Positions 8,309 to 14,598 of a stretch of DNA of 45,803 nucleotides are shown piece after piece. Under the pieces are notes generated by a model. It was not told the origin of the DNA. It saw nothing but the letters and a program-made list of their open reading frames with translations, and did no database searches. A program made the translations under genes and the position numbers. Origin of the DNA: UBA1275 sp002323515 (lineage in GTDB: Bacteria > Bacteroidota > Rhodothermia > Balneolales > Balneolaceae); assembly GCA_964007875.1 (NCBI GenBank), contig CAXGAH010000019.1, positions 1 through 45,803 of the forward strand. The letters run 5' to 3'. Position 1 is the first letter of the stretch. Each line of letters opens with the position of its first letter.

Positions 8309-8616
8309 TCTAAATCACCCCATTTTTCTTGGATATTAGAATTTAACTGTAACTGAACCCAAAGTATTTGTAGCTCTTTTCTGACTACAGGCTTAACAAA
8401 AAGACCTTCTAGTGGTATCTGTGCTAGAACAGTGGCCAGGGTTTTAAGTTGTGATTCAATGGGTTTATTTTTATTAACAATTACTAGTTTATCACCCTCA
8501 ACTAAACAATCAGAGCCAACAAACCCACCTCTTTCTTTGCGAGTTTGATACCCATTTTGCTCTAAGAGCTGTTCTAATTCTAGAAATAATTTCTCTGCTT
8601 TCAAACCGTATCCCAT
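8305..8616 (-). CDS. Conserved-looking small protein of unknown function
   Basis: I do not recognise this 103-residue protein. It begins MGYGLKAEKLFLELEQLLEQ, an amphipathic helix, followed by a beta-rich middle (FVGSDCLVEGDKLVIVNKNK) and a second helix (QLKTLATVLAQI). It has no membrane segment or signal peptide. The stop codon overlaps the start of the metallo-hydrolase gene by four bases, so the two proteins are made in a coupled way and may act together. The composition and codon use look like those of the neighbouring housekeeping genes rather than recent acquisition. Confidence 0.75.
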   Translation of the reverse strand: MGYGLKAEKLFLELEQLLEQNGYQTRKERGGFVGSDCLVEGDKLVIVNKNKPIESQLKTLATVLAQIPLEGLFVKPVVRKELQILWVQLQLNSNIQEKWGDLE

Positions 8617-8631
8617 ATCCTAGTTAGCGAC

Positions 8632-9369
8632 TTACTGTATATCTATCCCAATAGAAAATAGAGATACAATAGACCTATAATCAAAATCCATCCCATCAAT
8701 ATTAAAGTCTTGTTGAAGCGTCTCGTATGAAAAATATACTCCACGACCTCTTAATAGTCGATTAAAATATATGGAAGTTTTTGTTTTAAATTGATCGGTG
8801 TTACCGCCAAAAAAATTACCAGCTGAATTACTGAAACCATACCATTTGGTAGCTTCTGTGTAAATTGAAAAGAAGTCAGTAGGCCTCATTGCGATAATGC
8901 CGCCAAAGCCACCGGAGAAAGCGGTTTGATAAAAACGTTGTCCGTAACCTTCTTTTGTTGCCGCGGTGATGGCGGTTTCGACCCGAAATGGAATTATAAT
9001 TTGGAGGCGTTTTTTTCTAAGTAGGTAAGATTGAGCTCCTAATTCTACCCCTAGGCGGACCAATGACTCATTCTCGTCTCCAATTATTGTATTCCCTCCA
9101 ATGAGATGAACCCGAACACCAGGGGTATTATATTGAATATGTAATAAAGACGGACTCATTTCTAGTGATTGATCGCCCGTGATGGTTGTGTTGTCCCCGG
9201 TGTATTCAAAAGTGACGTCACTATATCCAATGTGAACGCTTGAGCTGAACACGCGATCTTCTTTTTCTTCATCTTGAACGCTAAACATCTGAGCTTGTAG
9301 GTTTAGCCCTAGGCCAAAATGCAGGAGAATAAGGAAGGCCGCCAGAAAAATTAATCGGAAGAATATCAT
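8632..9369 (-). CDS. Predicted secreted or outer-membrane beta-barrel-type protein of unknown function
   Basis: The N-terminus is a strong signal peptide: FFRLIFLAAFLILLHFGLGL followed by NLQAQ, with likely cleavage after AQA/Q near residue 27. The remaining 218 residues alternate polar and hydrophobic positions with many Gly, Tyr and Phe (VHIGYSDVTFEYTG, GVRVHLIGGNTIIGDENESL, FYQTAFSGGFGGIIAM), as expected for antiparallel strands of a small outer-membrane barrel. The C-terminus (SLFSIGIDIQ) lacks the usual terminal aromatic residue. No family can be named. It sits 15 bases upstream of the 103-aa gene on the same strand and probably begins that operon. Confidence 0.7.
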   Translation of the reverse strand: MIFFRLIFLAAFLILLHFGLGLNLQAQMFSVQDEEKEDRVFSSSVHIGYSDVTFEYTGDNTTITGDQSLEMSPSLLHIQYNTPGVRVHLIGGNTIIGDENESLVRLGVELGAQSYLLRKKRLQIIIPFRVETAITAATKEGYGQRFYQTAFSGGFGGIIAMRPTDFFSIYTEATKWYGFSNSAGNFFGGNTDQFKTKTSIYFNRLLRGRGVYFSYETLQQDFNIDGMDFDYRSIVSLFSIGIDIQ

Positions 9370-9434
9370 TTTGAAGGAATGAATTTTATAAATTTTGCTT
9401 TGGACAAGTTAAGCATAACAAATTATTCACGACC

Positions 9435-10001
9435 ATGAAAACACTACTAATTTTACTATTCAGTTTAATCACACTTAATATTGGGCAACCGACAGAGACT
9501 ATGAGCACAGACCAGAACACGCTATACGATTATGTAATTGAAGATATTGACGGAAACAAAGTTCCGCTAGATGCATACAAAGGAAAGGTATTATTAATTG
9601 TAAATGTTGCGTCAAAATGTGGTTACACACCACAATATGAGGGGTTGCAAAATATTTATGAAGCGTTTAATGATAAAGGCTTGGTAGTCCTCGGATTCCC
9701 AGCTAACAACTTTATGGGACAAGAGCCTGGAACAGAAGAAGATATAAAGCAGTTTTGTACGTTAAACTACGGCGTAACATTTCCTATGTCTTCTAAAGTG
9801 TCTGTGCGAGGGGATGATCAAGACCCTTTATTTAACTATTTAACGACTCAATCAAATCAAGATTTTGAAGGCGGGATTCGATGGAATTTTGAAAAATTCC
9901 TAATAGATAAGGAGGGTAAATTACAGCGTCGATTCCGTTCCGGCGTGGAACCAGAGAGTGAAGAAATTACGAAGGCAATCGAAGTTCTACTAAATAGTTA
10001 A
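9435..10001 (+). CDS. Glutathione peroxidase family thiol peroxidase with N-terminal signal
   Basis: Glutathione-peroxidase-family enzymes reduce hydroperoxides; bacterial cysteine forms usually draw electrons from thioredoxin. The peroxidatic residue is Cys62 in VNVASKCGYTPQY, where selenoproteins have Sec. The tetrad partners are Gln96 (GFPANNFMGQEPG), Trp150 and Asn151 (RWNFEKFL). A possible resolving cysteine is Cys108 in IKQFCTLNYG. Residues 1-18 (MKTLLILLFSLITLNIG) look like a signal peptide, so the protein may act in the periplasm. An internal ATG at residue 23 would give a cytoplasmic form of normal length. It is the last core gene before the tRNA-Asp island. Confidence 0.92.
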   Translation: MKTLLILLFSLITLNIGQPTETMSTDQNTLYDYVIEDIDGNKVPLDAYKGKVLLIVNVASKCGYTPQYEGLQNIYEAFNDKGLVVLGFPANNFMGQEPGTEEDIKQFCTLNYGVTFPMSSKVSVRGDDQDPLFNYLTTQSNQDFEGGIRWNFEKFLIDKEGKLQRRFRSGVEPESEEITKAIEVLLNS

Positions 10002-10069
10002 ATTAGATCGCTCTCTTGGCGTATACTGTAGAAGGAAGCATAAAATAATAATCACCCTTAAATAGGTTG

Positions 10070-10138
10070 TTGACTATTGGGTTGATTGGTGGTTATATGT
10101 AATACACTCTAAATGGTCCGGTAGGTCAGTTGGGTAGG
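10070..10138 (+). pseudogene. Orphaned promoter and 5' fragment of tRNA-Asp (left scar of the island)
   Basis: Bases 10115-10138 match the first 24 bases of the intact tRNA-Asp (11842-11865) at 21 of 24 positions; the mismatches are at tRNA positions 11, 20 and 24. Similarity ends abruptly there. This covers the acceptor 5' strand and most of the D arm, and no 3' part follows. A plausible promoter lies upstream: TTGACT at 10070-10075, and TTATAT at 10093-10098 after a 17-base spacer. I read this as the original start of the tRNA gene, cut off by an insertion that supplied a new 5' end at 11842. The three substitutions fit loss of selection. Confidence 0.65.
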
Positions 10139-10325
10139 TATATTTTTACTTAAGATGTGTAAAAAACACTCTATGAGGAATAAAGTTGATTGCAACTTGA
10201 TTAAATCTACATGATAAAGTGTAGCATTCCGCCTCCTTTAAATAAACTTTAAAACCCGTTTTTGTAATTATAATAGAGTATAAAAAGGGCTTTATAAACA
10301 GTAACATGATTAAAAGTCAACAATT

Positions 10326-10351
10326 TATATTTGTTCGGGCGAACAAATATA
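10326..10351. repeat. Perfect 12-bp inverted repeat with a 2-bp centre
   Basis: TATATTTGTTCG (10326-10337) and CGAACAAATATA (10340-10351) are exact reverse complements separated by GG. The repeat lies 13 bases past the stop codon of the DUF5522-like gene. Neither strand has a clear T run after it, so it is a poor intrinsic terminator. The compact dyad resembles an operator for a dimeric regulator or a recombination or processing site of the island. The GTTCG..CGAAC core is not the Gram-positive LexA box, whose half-sites are in the opposite order. Confidence 0.75.
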
Positions 10352-10364
10352 TTTGAGAATATAC

Positions 10365-10583
10365 CTAACCCTTTTGTTGTTTTTCCAAAGGGTCACTTAT
10401 TTCCTCTCTTATCTTATTATATCCTGAATGTTTAGGCTCATAAGGACAATGCCGACACCCACTGCGGCAACAATATCCTCTAACAATAAGTCCAAGTTCG
10501 GTATATACCATATAACCCTTCCAAGAATACCACTCATTATTTAGTCGCCAATCTAAATGGGGGATATCATCATCATCATTCAT
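10365..10583 (-). CDS. DUF5522-like small cysteine-rich protein
   Basis: This 72-residue protein has the core YTELGLIVRGYCCRSGCRHC (27-46), followed by PYEP. The arrangement Y-T-E ... RGYCC-x-SGCRHCPY matches the DUF5522 family, which is common as a stand-alone gene in Bacteroidota. Cys38, Cys39, Cys43 and Cys46 with His45 make a likely metal site, zinc or iron-sulfur; this is inference. No function is known to me. The N-terminus (MNDDDDIPHLDW) is acidic. Its start overlaps the stop of the 82-aa gene upstream as ATGA, so the two are coupled. It lies inside the putative island, which is odd for a family usually found in core DNA. Confidence 0.75.
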   Translation of the reverse strand: MNDDDDIPHLDWRLNNEWYSWKGYMVYTELGLIVRGYCCRSGCRHCPYEPKHSGYNKIREEISDPLEKQQKG

Positions 10584-10828
10584 AAGACCAACTCTTGTCT
10601 TTCCTGTCTAGGTACACCAACAATCTTTTTAATCTTGGTAATGGTACTAAAATGAACACCGGCAAGTTTATATAGTTCCTTATTCTTCATATTTATATAC
10701 TGATTCAGTAAATCAAAGGTCATAACAATAGTATATTTTGGTACATTATTATTTAATTCCCCCAAAATTTTATTGAGTGTTATTGTCGTTCTCAAAACTA
10801 CATGCTTCATAGAATCAAAATATATCAT
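10580..10828 (-). CDS. Small protein with a possible helix-turn-helix, unknown function
   Basis: I do not recognise this 82-residue protein. The C-terminal third, ELYKLAGVHFSTITKIKKIV (56-75), has the pattern of a short helix-turn-helix (KLAGVHFSTITKI resembles the turn and recognition helix of homeodomain-like repressors). The rest is mixed helix with no signal or membrane segment. An alternative start at residue 7 (MKHVVLR) is possible. It overlaps the DUF5522-like gene by four bases, giving a two-gene unit. If it binds DNA, the inverted repeat at 10326-10351 is a candidate site. Confidence 0.55.
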   Translation of the reverse strand: MIYFDSMKHVVLRTTITLNKILGELNNNVPKYTIVMTFDLLNQYINMKNKELYKLAGVHFSTITKIKKIVGVPRQERQELVL

Positions 10829-10980
10829 AATGTTTTCATTATTTGATTTTTCATGTTAATTTAACGGATATATAAAATAGTATCATCTTATAATATGTTA
10901 TGTAAAAACCCCTATAAACTGGTAAAAAAGATAGGCATTTGGTATTATTCCCCCAAATAACGGAATAACTCAACGGATTT

Positions 10981-11583
10981 ATGTATCAAAAGAAACAAGT
11001 GATCAAACAAATGGACGGTATGACCAATAAGGTCTACCATAGAAGGCTATTTGGTAGGATTTTTAGTCTTCATCGTATGATTATAAAACGAGGGGTAAAG
11101 ATTGGAAAGATGAAAGAAGAGGTATACGGGTATGAACAAGAAATCCGTTCGTTAAAAAGAAAAATACAAGGTGTAAATAAGGGTATCTCAAAGGTTAGAA
11201 AGAATGTAAAAGAAATACAGATGGAGATTGGCTCTTATAGGAATAAGATTGAGGCATTTAAGGAATACGATGAGTTATTATACAAACCAAGTTTTAGTGT
11301 TAGAACATATCAAAGAGGGAAAAGTGGTTACTGGTATATAGAAGGTAGGGTTAGATTACCGATGGTAGATGGTAGAAAAGGAAAAGAACTCACTAAATCT
11401 TTTGGTAGGTATGAAGATGTTATTACCGAATACAGAAAGAAAGATAAGGTGATGTATAAATACCTTGATGTTTATACTGATGATAATGGGAAGAAACAGA
11501 GAACAGTAGATTACAAATTACAAAAGAGATTAGAAGAGGATCTTAAAGATTGGTGGTGGGATGGGATCAATCTATTTGAGTGA
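10981..11583 (+). CDS. Coiled-coil protein of unknown function with a YWY-containing beta module
   Basis: No family is recognised in these 200 residues. Residues 38-95 form a heptad-like lysine/glutamate-rich coiled coil (MKEEVYGYEQEIRSLKRKIQ and onward). Residues 103-150 look beta-rich: SFSVRTYQRGKSGYWYIEGR, then KGKELTKSFGRYEDV. The shape recalls, loosely, the three-stranded arm-type DNA-binding module of phage integrases, but there is no catalytic domain. The protein is strongly basic with a tryptophan-rich end (DLKDWWWDGINLF). Its last 12 bases overlap the convergent 48-aa ORF, which shares the GYxWY feature. It is AT-rich compared with the flanking core genes and probably belongs to the mobile island. 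Confidence 0.65.
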   Translation: MYQKKQVIKQMDGMTNKVYHRRLFGRIFSLHRMIIKRGVKIGKMKEEVYGYEQEIRSLKRKIQGVNKGISKVRKNVKEIQMEIGSYRNKIEAFKEYDELLYKPSFSVRTYQRGKSGYWYIEGRVRLPMVDGRKGKELTKSFGRYEDVITEYRKKDKVMYKYLDVYTDDNGKKQRTVDYKLQKRLEEDLKDWWWDGINLFE

Positions 11584-11718
11584 TCTTTCCCACCGGAAAT
11601 ACCAATAATAACCTTGTCCTCTTTTGTGTATAATAAAACTACCATTAGGTATTGTTTCTTCTACATGTTGTAAGTATCTTTGTATCCCTTTGGAATACCC
11701 AAATTGTTCTTTATTCAT
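11572..11718 (-). CDS. 48-residue ORF sharing the YWY motif of its convergent neighbour
   Basis: This minus-strand frame runs from the ATG at 11718 to the TAG at 11572-11574. The product begins MNKEQFGYSKGIQRYLQHVE and ends with FIIHKRGQGYYWYFRWERSL then K. The part HKRGQGYYWYF lines up with YQRGKSGYWYI at 109-120 of the adjacent 200-aa protein. The two genes converge and overlap by 12 bases. The shared motif in a separate frame argues that both are real and related, perhaps two truncated or specialised copies of one small domain. No function can be given. Confidence 0.5.
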   Translation of the reverse strand: MNKEQFGYSKGIQRYLQHVEETIPNGSFIIHKRGQGYYWYFRWERSLK

Positions 11719-11841
11719 ATTGAAAAGGACTCAATCATTTATAGATTTCTAAAATCAAATAAAAACCTGATGTGAATAAAAAAGTGAATACAAAAACAAT
11801 AACGGAAACCGTAAGTTGTTATATTTCAATGGTTTTCATAA

Positions 11842-11915
11842 GGTCCGGTAGTTCAGTTGGTTAGAACGCCTGCCTGTCACGCAGGAGGTCGAGGGTTCGA
11901 GTCCCTTCCGGATCG
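11842..11915 (+). tRNA. tRNA-Asp (anticodon GTC)
   Basis: The cloverleaf is complete. The acceptor GGTCCGG pairs with CCGGATC (one G-T pair), the D arm contains AGTTCAGTTGGTTAGA, the anticodon arm CCTGCCTGTCACGCAGG carries GTC in the loop, and the T arm GAGGGTTCGAGTCCCTT is standard. The discriminator is G. The 3' CCA is not encoded; CAA follows. A strong terminator begins one base after it. The upstream sequence bears no resemblance to that before the orphan 5' copy at 10115, consistent with a new promoter brought by the island. Confidence 0.97.
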
Positions 11916-11916
11916 C

Positions 11917-11944
11917 AAAAGCCCTGAATTCAGGGCTTTTTTTT
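11917..11944 (+). terminator. Intrinsic terminator after tRNA-Asp
   Basis: AAAAGCCCTGAATTCAGGGCTTTT (11917-11940) is a perfect palindrome, forming a GC-rich stem closed by a tight turn, and is followed by further T residues to 11944. It ends the tRNA transcript about 40 bases before the mnmG start codon, so mnmG probably has its own promoter or depends on readthrough. Confidence 0.85.
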
Positions 11945-11986
11945 ATCCTGTGTGTTTTTTCGTCATACACCTTAGCCAATCCAAAG

Positions 11987-13873
11987 ATGGATATATTACC
12001 AACATACGATGTAATTGTTGTCGGCGCAGGTCATGCCGGTAGTGAAGCTGCTGGCGCTGCTGCTGAATTAGGCGCTAACACCTTATTAATTACAATGAAC
12101 CTGGAGGCTATAGCAAAAATGTCCTGTAACCCCGCAATGGGCGGGGTGGCCAAAGGGCAACTAGTGCGGGAAATTGATGCACTCGGTGGTCTTTCTGGTA
12201 TTGTTAGTGACCGCTCGGCGGTTCAGTTTAGGATGCTTAATCGTAGTAAGGGGCCTGCTATGTGGAGCCCTCGTTGTCAAAGTGACCGTATGCTATATGC
12301 ACAGTATATGCGGGAAGAACTTGAGAAAAAACAATTACTTACGTTTCGTCAAGACAATGTTATTGACTTAATTATAGAGGATAATCAGGTTAGGGGTGTT
12401 GTAACTCAAGCCGGTCAACGTTTCAAGTCCAAAGCGGTCGTACTTACCAGTGGAACCTTTCTGAATGGATTAATTCATATTGGTGAGATGAATTTTGGAG
12501 GTGGACGATCTGGGGAACGAGCCTCTGTTGGAATATCTGCAGCTCTTGAAAGACATGGATTTTCAATAGGCAGGCTAAAAACAGGAACGCCGCCGCGAAT
12601 CGATGGAAGGTCAGTTGACTATGGCCCACTAGAAATTCAGTATGGCGACCATGAGCCAACACCATTCTCTTATTCAACAGATATCCGTGAACTTCGTGAA
12701 AAGGAACAGCTTACTTGCTGGATAGGATATACGAATGATGCTGTCCATGAAAAACTTAGAGAAGGATTTGATAGAAGCCCCATGTTTAATGGGCGAATTA
12801 AATCAGTTGGGCCCAGGTACTGCCCCTCTATTGAGGATAAGATTAATCGTTTTGCAGACAAAGATCGTCACCAATTATTCTTAGAGCCTGAAGGATGGAA
12901 TACCTATGAAATGTATCTTAACGGACTCTCTACATCGCTGCCTGAGGACGTACAATACCAAGCACTGCGTATGATACCGGGTTTTGAAAAAGCTGTAATG
13001 CTTCGACCCGGTTATGCAATCGAGTATGATTACTTTCCGCCGCATCAAATTAAACGAAGCTTGGAAACAAAGCTGATAGCTGGATTGTTTTTTGCAGGGC
13101 AGATAAATGGAACAACTGGTTATGAAGAAGCTGCTTGCCAAGGACTAATGGCTGGCATAAACGCGGCATTAAAAGTTAGTGGTAAGGCTGAGTTTATTTT
13201 GAAGCGATCCGAAGCCTATATAGGGGTTCTAATTGATGATCTCATTAATAAGGGCACCGAAGAGCCCTATAGGATGTTTACCTCTAGAGCTGAACATAGA
13301 ATATTGTTAAGACAAGACAATGCCGATCTTAGGTTAACACCCAAGGGTTATGAACTAGGATTGGTTTCACGTGAAACCTATGAGCGCTTTAATAAGAAGA
13401 GGCAACAATTAAAGGAATTAATGTCACTGCTCTACAATGAAACTGTACGGCCTGAATCGCTTAATGAATATCTATTATCAACGGGTACAACTGGATTAAA
13501 ACAGCCTGTTAAGGCGTACAGTGTTTTGCCTAGACCGGAGGTTAGTATTGACGAGCTTCTAAATGTTGATGAACCGTTACGCGCTAAAGTATATGATATT
13601 ACAGATAATAAGCTGGTCTTAGAGCAGGTAGAAATACAAATCAAATATGCTGGCTATATAGAAAAAGAGCATGAAATGGTTAGGGAGTTGGGTAATAAAG
13701 AACAGATTATCCTACCCGAAAACCTTGATTATGAACGAATAAAAAGCCTCTCTACTGAAGGGAGGCTGAAGATGCAAAAGATAAAACCGGAGACCTTAGG
13801 TCAGGCCAGCAGAATTAGCGGCGTCTCTGCTAGTGATATATCGGTATTAATGGTTTATCTAAAGCGGTTTTAA
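11987..13873 (+). CDS. mnmG: tRNA uridine-5-carboxymethylaminomethyl modification enzyme MnmG (GidA)
   Basis: With MnmE, this FAD- and folate-dependent enzyme installs the cmnm5 group on wobble uridine 34 of several tRNAs. The FAD-binding motif is VIVVGAGHAGSEAA (8-21). The signature CNPAMGGVAKGQLVREIDALGG (beginning near residue 47) and KTGTPPRIDGR follow. The FAD/NADH region RPGYAIEYDYFPP and the C-terminal helical MnmE-binding domain (LSTEGRLKMQKIKPETLGQASRISG) are also present. The length of 628 residues is standard. rsmG starts four bases after its stop. A near-perfect parS palindrome is embedded in its coding sequence at 13363-13378 (codons for VSRET). Confidence 0.97.
   Translation: MDILPTYDVIVVGAGHAGSEAAGAAAELGANTLLITMNLEAIAKMSCNPAMGGVAKGQLVREIDALGGLSGIVSDRSAVQFRMLNRSKGPAMWSPRCQSDRMLYAQYMREELEKKQLLTFRQDNVIDLIIEDNQVRGVVTQAGQRFKSKAVVLTSGTFLNGLIHIGEMNFGGGRSGERASVGISAALERHGFSIGRLKTGTPPRIDGRSVDYGPLEIQYGDHEPTPFSYSTDIRELREKEQLTCWIGYTNDAVHEKLREGFDRSPMFNGRIKSVGPRYCPSIEDKINRFADKDRHQLFLEPEGWNTYEMYLNGLSTSLPEDVQYQALRMIPGFEKAVMLRPGYAIEYDYFPPHQIKRSLETKLIAGLFFAGQINGTTGYEEAACQGLMAGINAALKVSGKAEFILKRSEAYIGVLIDDLINKGTEEPYRMFTSRAEHRILLRQDNADLRLTPKGYELGLVSRETYERFNKKRQQLKELMSLLYNETVRPESLNEYLLSTGTTGLKQPVKAYSVLPRPEVSIDELLNVDEPLRAKVYDITDNKLVLEQVEIQIKYAGYIEKEHEMVRELGNKEQIILPENLDYERIKSLSTEGRLKMQKIKPETLGQASRISGVSASDISVLMVYLKRF
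13363..13378. promoter_or_regulatory. parS-like ParB-binding site 1 (inside mnmG)
   Basis: GGTTTCACGTGAAACC is a perfect 16-base palindrome. It differs from the widely conserved chromosomal parS consensus TGTTTCACGTGAAACA only at the first and last bases, as a matched pair. It falls in the codons for Val-Ser-Arg-Glu-Thr of MnmG. ParB spreads from such sites to segregate the origin region. Confidence 0.75.
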
Positions 13874-13877
13874 CTAT

Positions 13878-14567
13878 ATGAATAAGGCGTGTATTATAGT
13901 TCGGTCAGTGGATAGTGCGCGTTATATTGAGATAAAAGAGCTGTATAAAAACAATCTCGCATCACTAAATAACTATATTGAAGAATTACAATGGTGGAAT
14001 AAAAGAGTGAATCTTGTTAGTCGTGATGTCTCACGAGAAACAATTGTGAAACATGTTGAGCATTCTTTGTTGTTATTGTTGGTGCCATTAGTTAATGAAG
14101 CGGCGAATATATTTGATGTTGGTACGGGCGGGGGACTGCCTGGGCTGCCGTTAGCAATATGCCGCACAGATCACTCCAGACAGCGCATCGTGATGAACGA
14201 TAAAGTAGAAAAAAAAATCTGGGCTGTTAGGCAAATGATCCAAAAATTGGGTGTTGTTGGGGTTGATGCTATAGCCAAAAACGCTGCGAAGATCACCTAT
14301 CGGGACATTGGCGGTGTTTCACGTGGAACAATGGGGGAGTCTTCGGCGACTATTTGTATTACTAAGCATGCGTTTAAAGCTGATCAGCTTCTTGACTTAA
14401 TATCGCCTGAGCTTGCTAATGAATTTGTTTTTTTAAAAGGGCAAGCAGAAGCAATGGAAGAAATAAAGAGAATAAAGGAGCCAGTAAGCGCGGTTATTTA
14501 TAGCTTAGATGAAATAGATGAAACGGCTTTTTATCAGGGTAAGGCGATTGTTCACCTTAGCCGTTAA
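13878..14567 (+). CDS. rsmG: 16S rRNA (guanine527-N7)-methyltransferase RsmG (GidB), divergent C-terminal half
   Basis: RsmG methylates G527 of 16S rRNA using S-adenosylmethionine. The N-terminal half is typical: NNYIEELQWWNKRVNLVSRD at about 35-54, then HVEHSLLLL, and the SAM-binding loop DVGTGGGLPGLPLAI. The second half is less typical: the usual stretch around TARA is replaced by SATICITKHAFKADQLLDLI, after an insertion reading DIGGVSRGTMGESS. FLKGQAEAMEEI corresponds to the conserved KG segment. At 229 residues it is full length with no frameshift. Two parS-like motifs (14027-14042, 14315-14330) lie in the coding sequence. It follows mnmG by four bases. Confidence 0.9.
   Translation: MNKACIIVRSVDSARYIEIKELYKNNLASLNNYIEELQWWNKRVNLVSRDVSRETIVKHVEHSLLLLLVPLVNEAANIFDVGTGGGLPGLPLAICRTDHSRQRIVMNDKVEKKIWAVRQMIQKLGVVGVDAIAKNAAKITYRDIGGVSRGTMGESSATICITKHAFKADQLLDLISPELANEFVFLKGQAEAMEEIKRIKEPVSAVIYSLDEIDETAFYQGKAIVHLSR
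14027..14042. promoter_or_regulatory. parS-like site 2 (inside rsmG)
   Basis: TGTCTCACGAGAAACA matches the parS consensus TGTTTCACGTGAAACA at 14 of 16 bases, with differences at positions 4 and 10. It encodes Val-Ser-Arg-Glu-Thr in RsmG, the same pentapeptide as site 1 in MnmG. It is the weakest of the three and may be only a partial ParB site. Confidence 0.45.
14315..14330. promoter_or_regulatory. parS-like site 3 (inside rsmG)
   Basis: TGTTTCACGTGGAACA matches the parS consensus at 15 of 16 bases; only position 12 differs. It lies in the stretch encoding GVSRGTM, a part of RsmG that looks inserted relative to typical family members. Confidence 0.7.
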
Positions 14568-14598
14568 TATGTTTTTAGTTCAATAGGAGTAGTATGTC

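Larger units (their letters stand above)
10115..11841. mobile_element. Small integrated island in tRNA-Asp carrying unfamiliar AT-rich genes
   Basis: The stretch between the degenerate tRNA-Asp start (10115) and the intact tRNA-Asp (11842) is about 1.7 kb. It is visibly richer in A and T than its flanks. It holds only short genes unlike the neighbouring housekeeping set: a DUF5522-like cysteine protein, an 82-aa protein, a 200-aa coiled-coil protein and a 48-aa ORF. Core genes resume immediately on both sides (gpx on the left, tRNA-Asp and mnmG on the right). No integrase is present, so this would be a satellite, a deletion remnant, or an element mobilised in trans. It is unusual in using the 5' rather than the 3' part of the tRNA. 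Confidence 0.55.

Noticed and set aside
11857..12042. 61-codon plus-strand frame spanning tRNA-Asp, its terminator and the start of mnmG
   Set aside because: It runs through a tRNA and a terminator hairpin and is out of frame with mnmG; not plausible as a gene.
13742..13770. Hairpin AGCCTCTCTACTGAAGGGAGGCT near the end of mnmG as a terminator
   Set aside because: It is inside the conserved mnmG coding sequence (KSLSTEGRLK), has no T run after it, and rsmG is closely coupled downstream.
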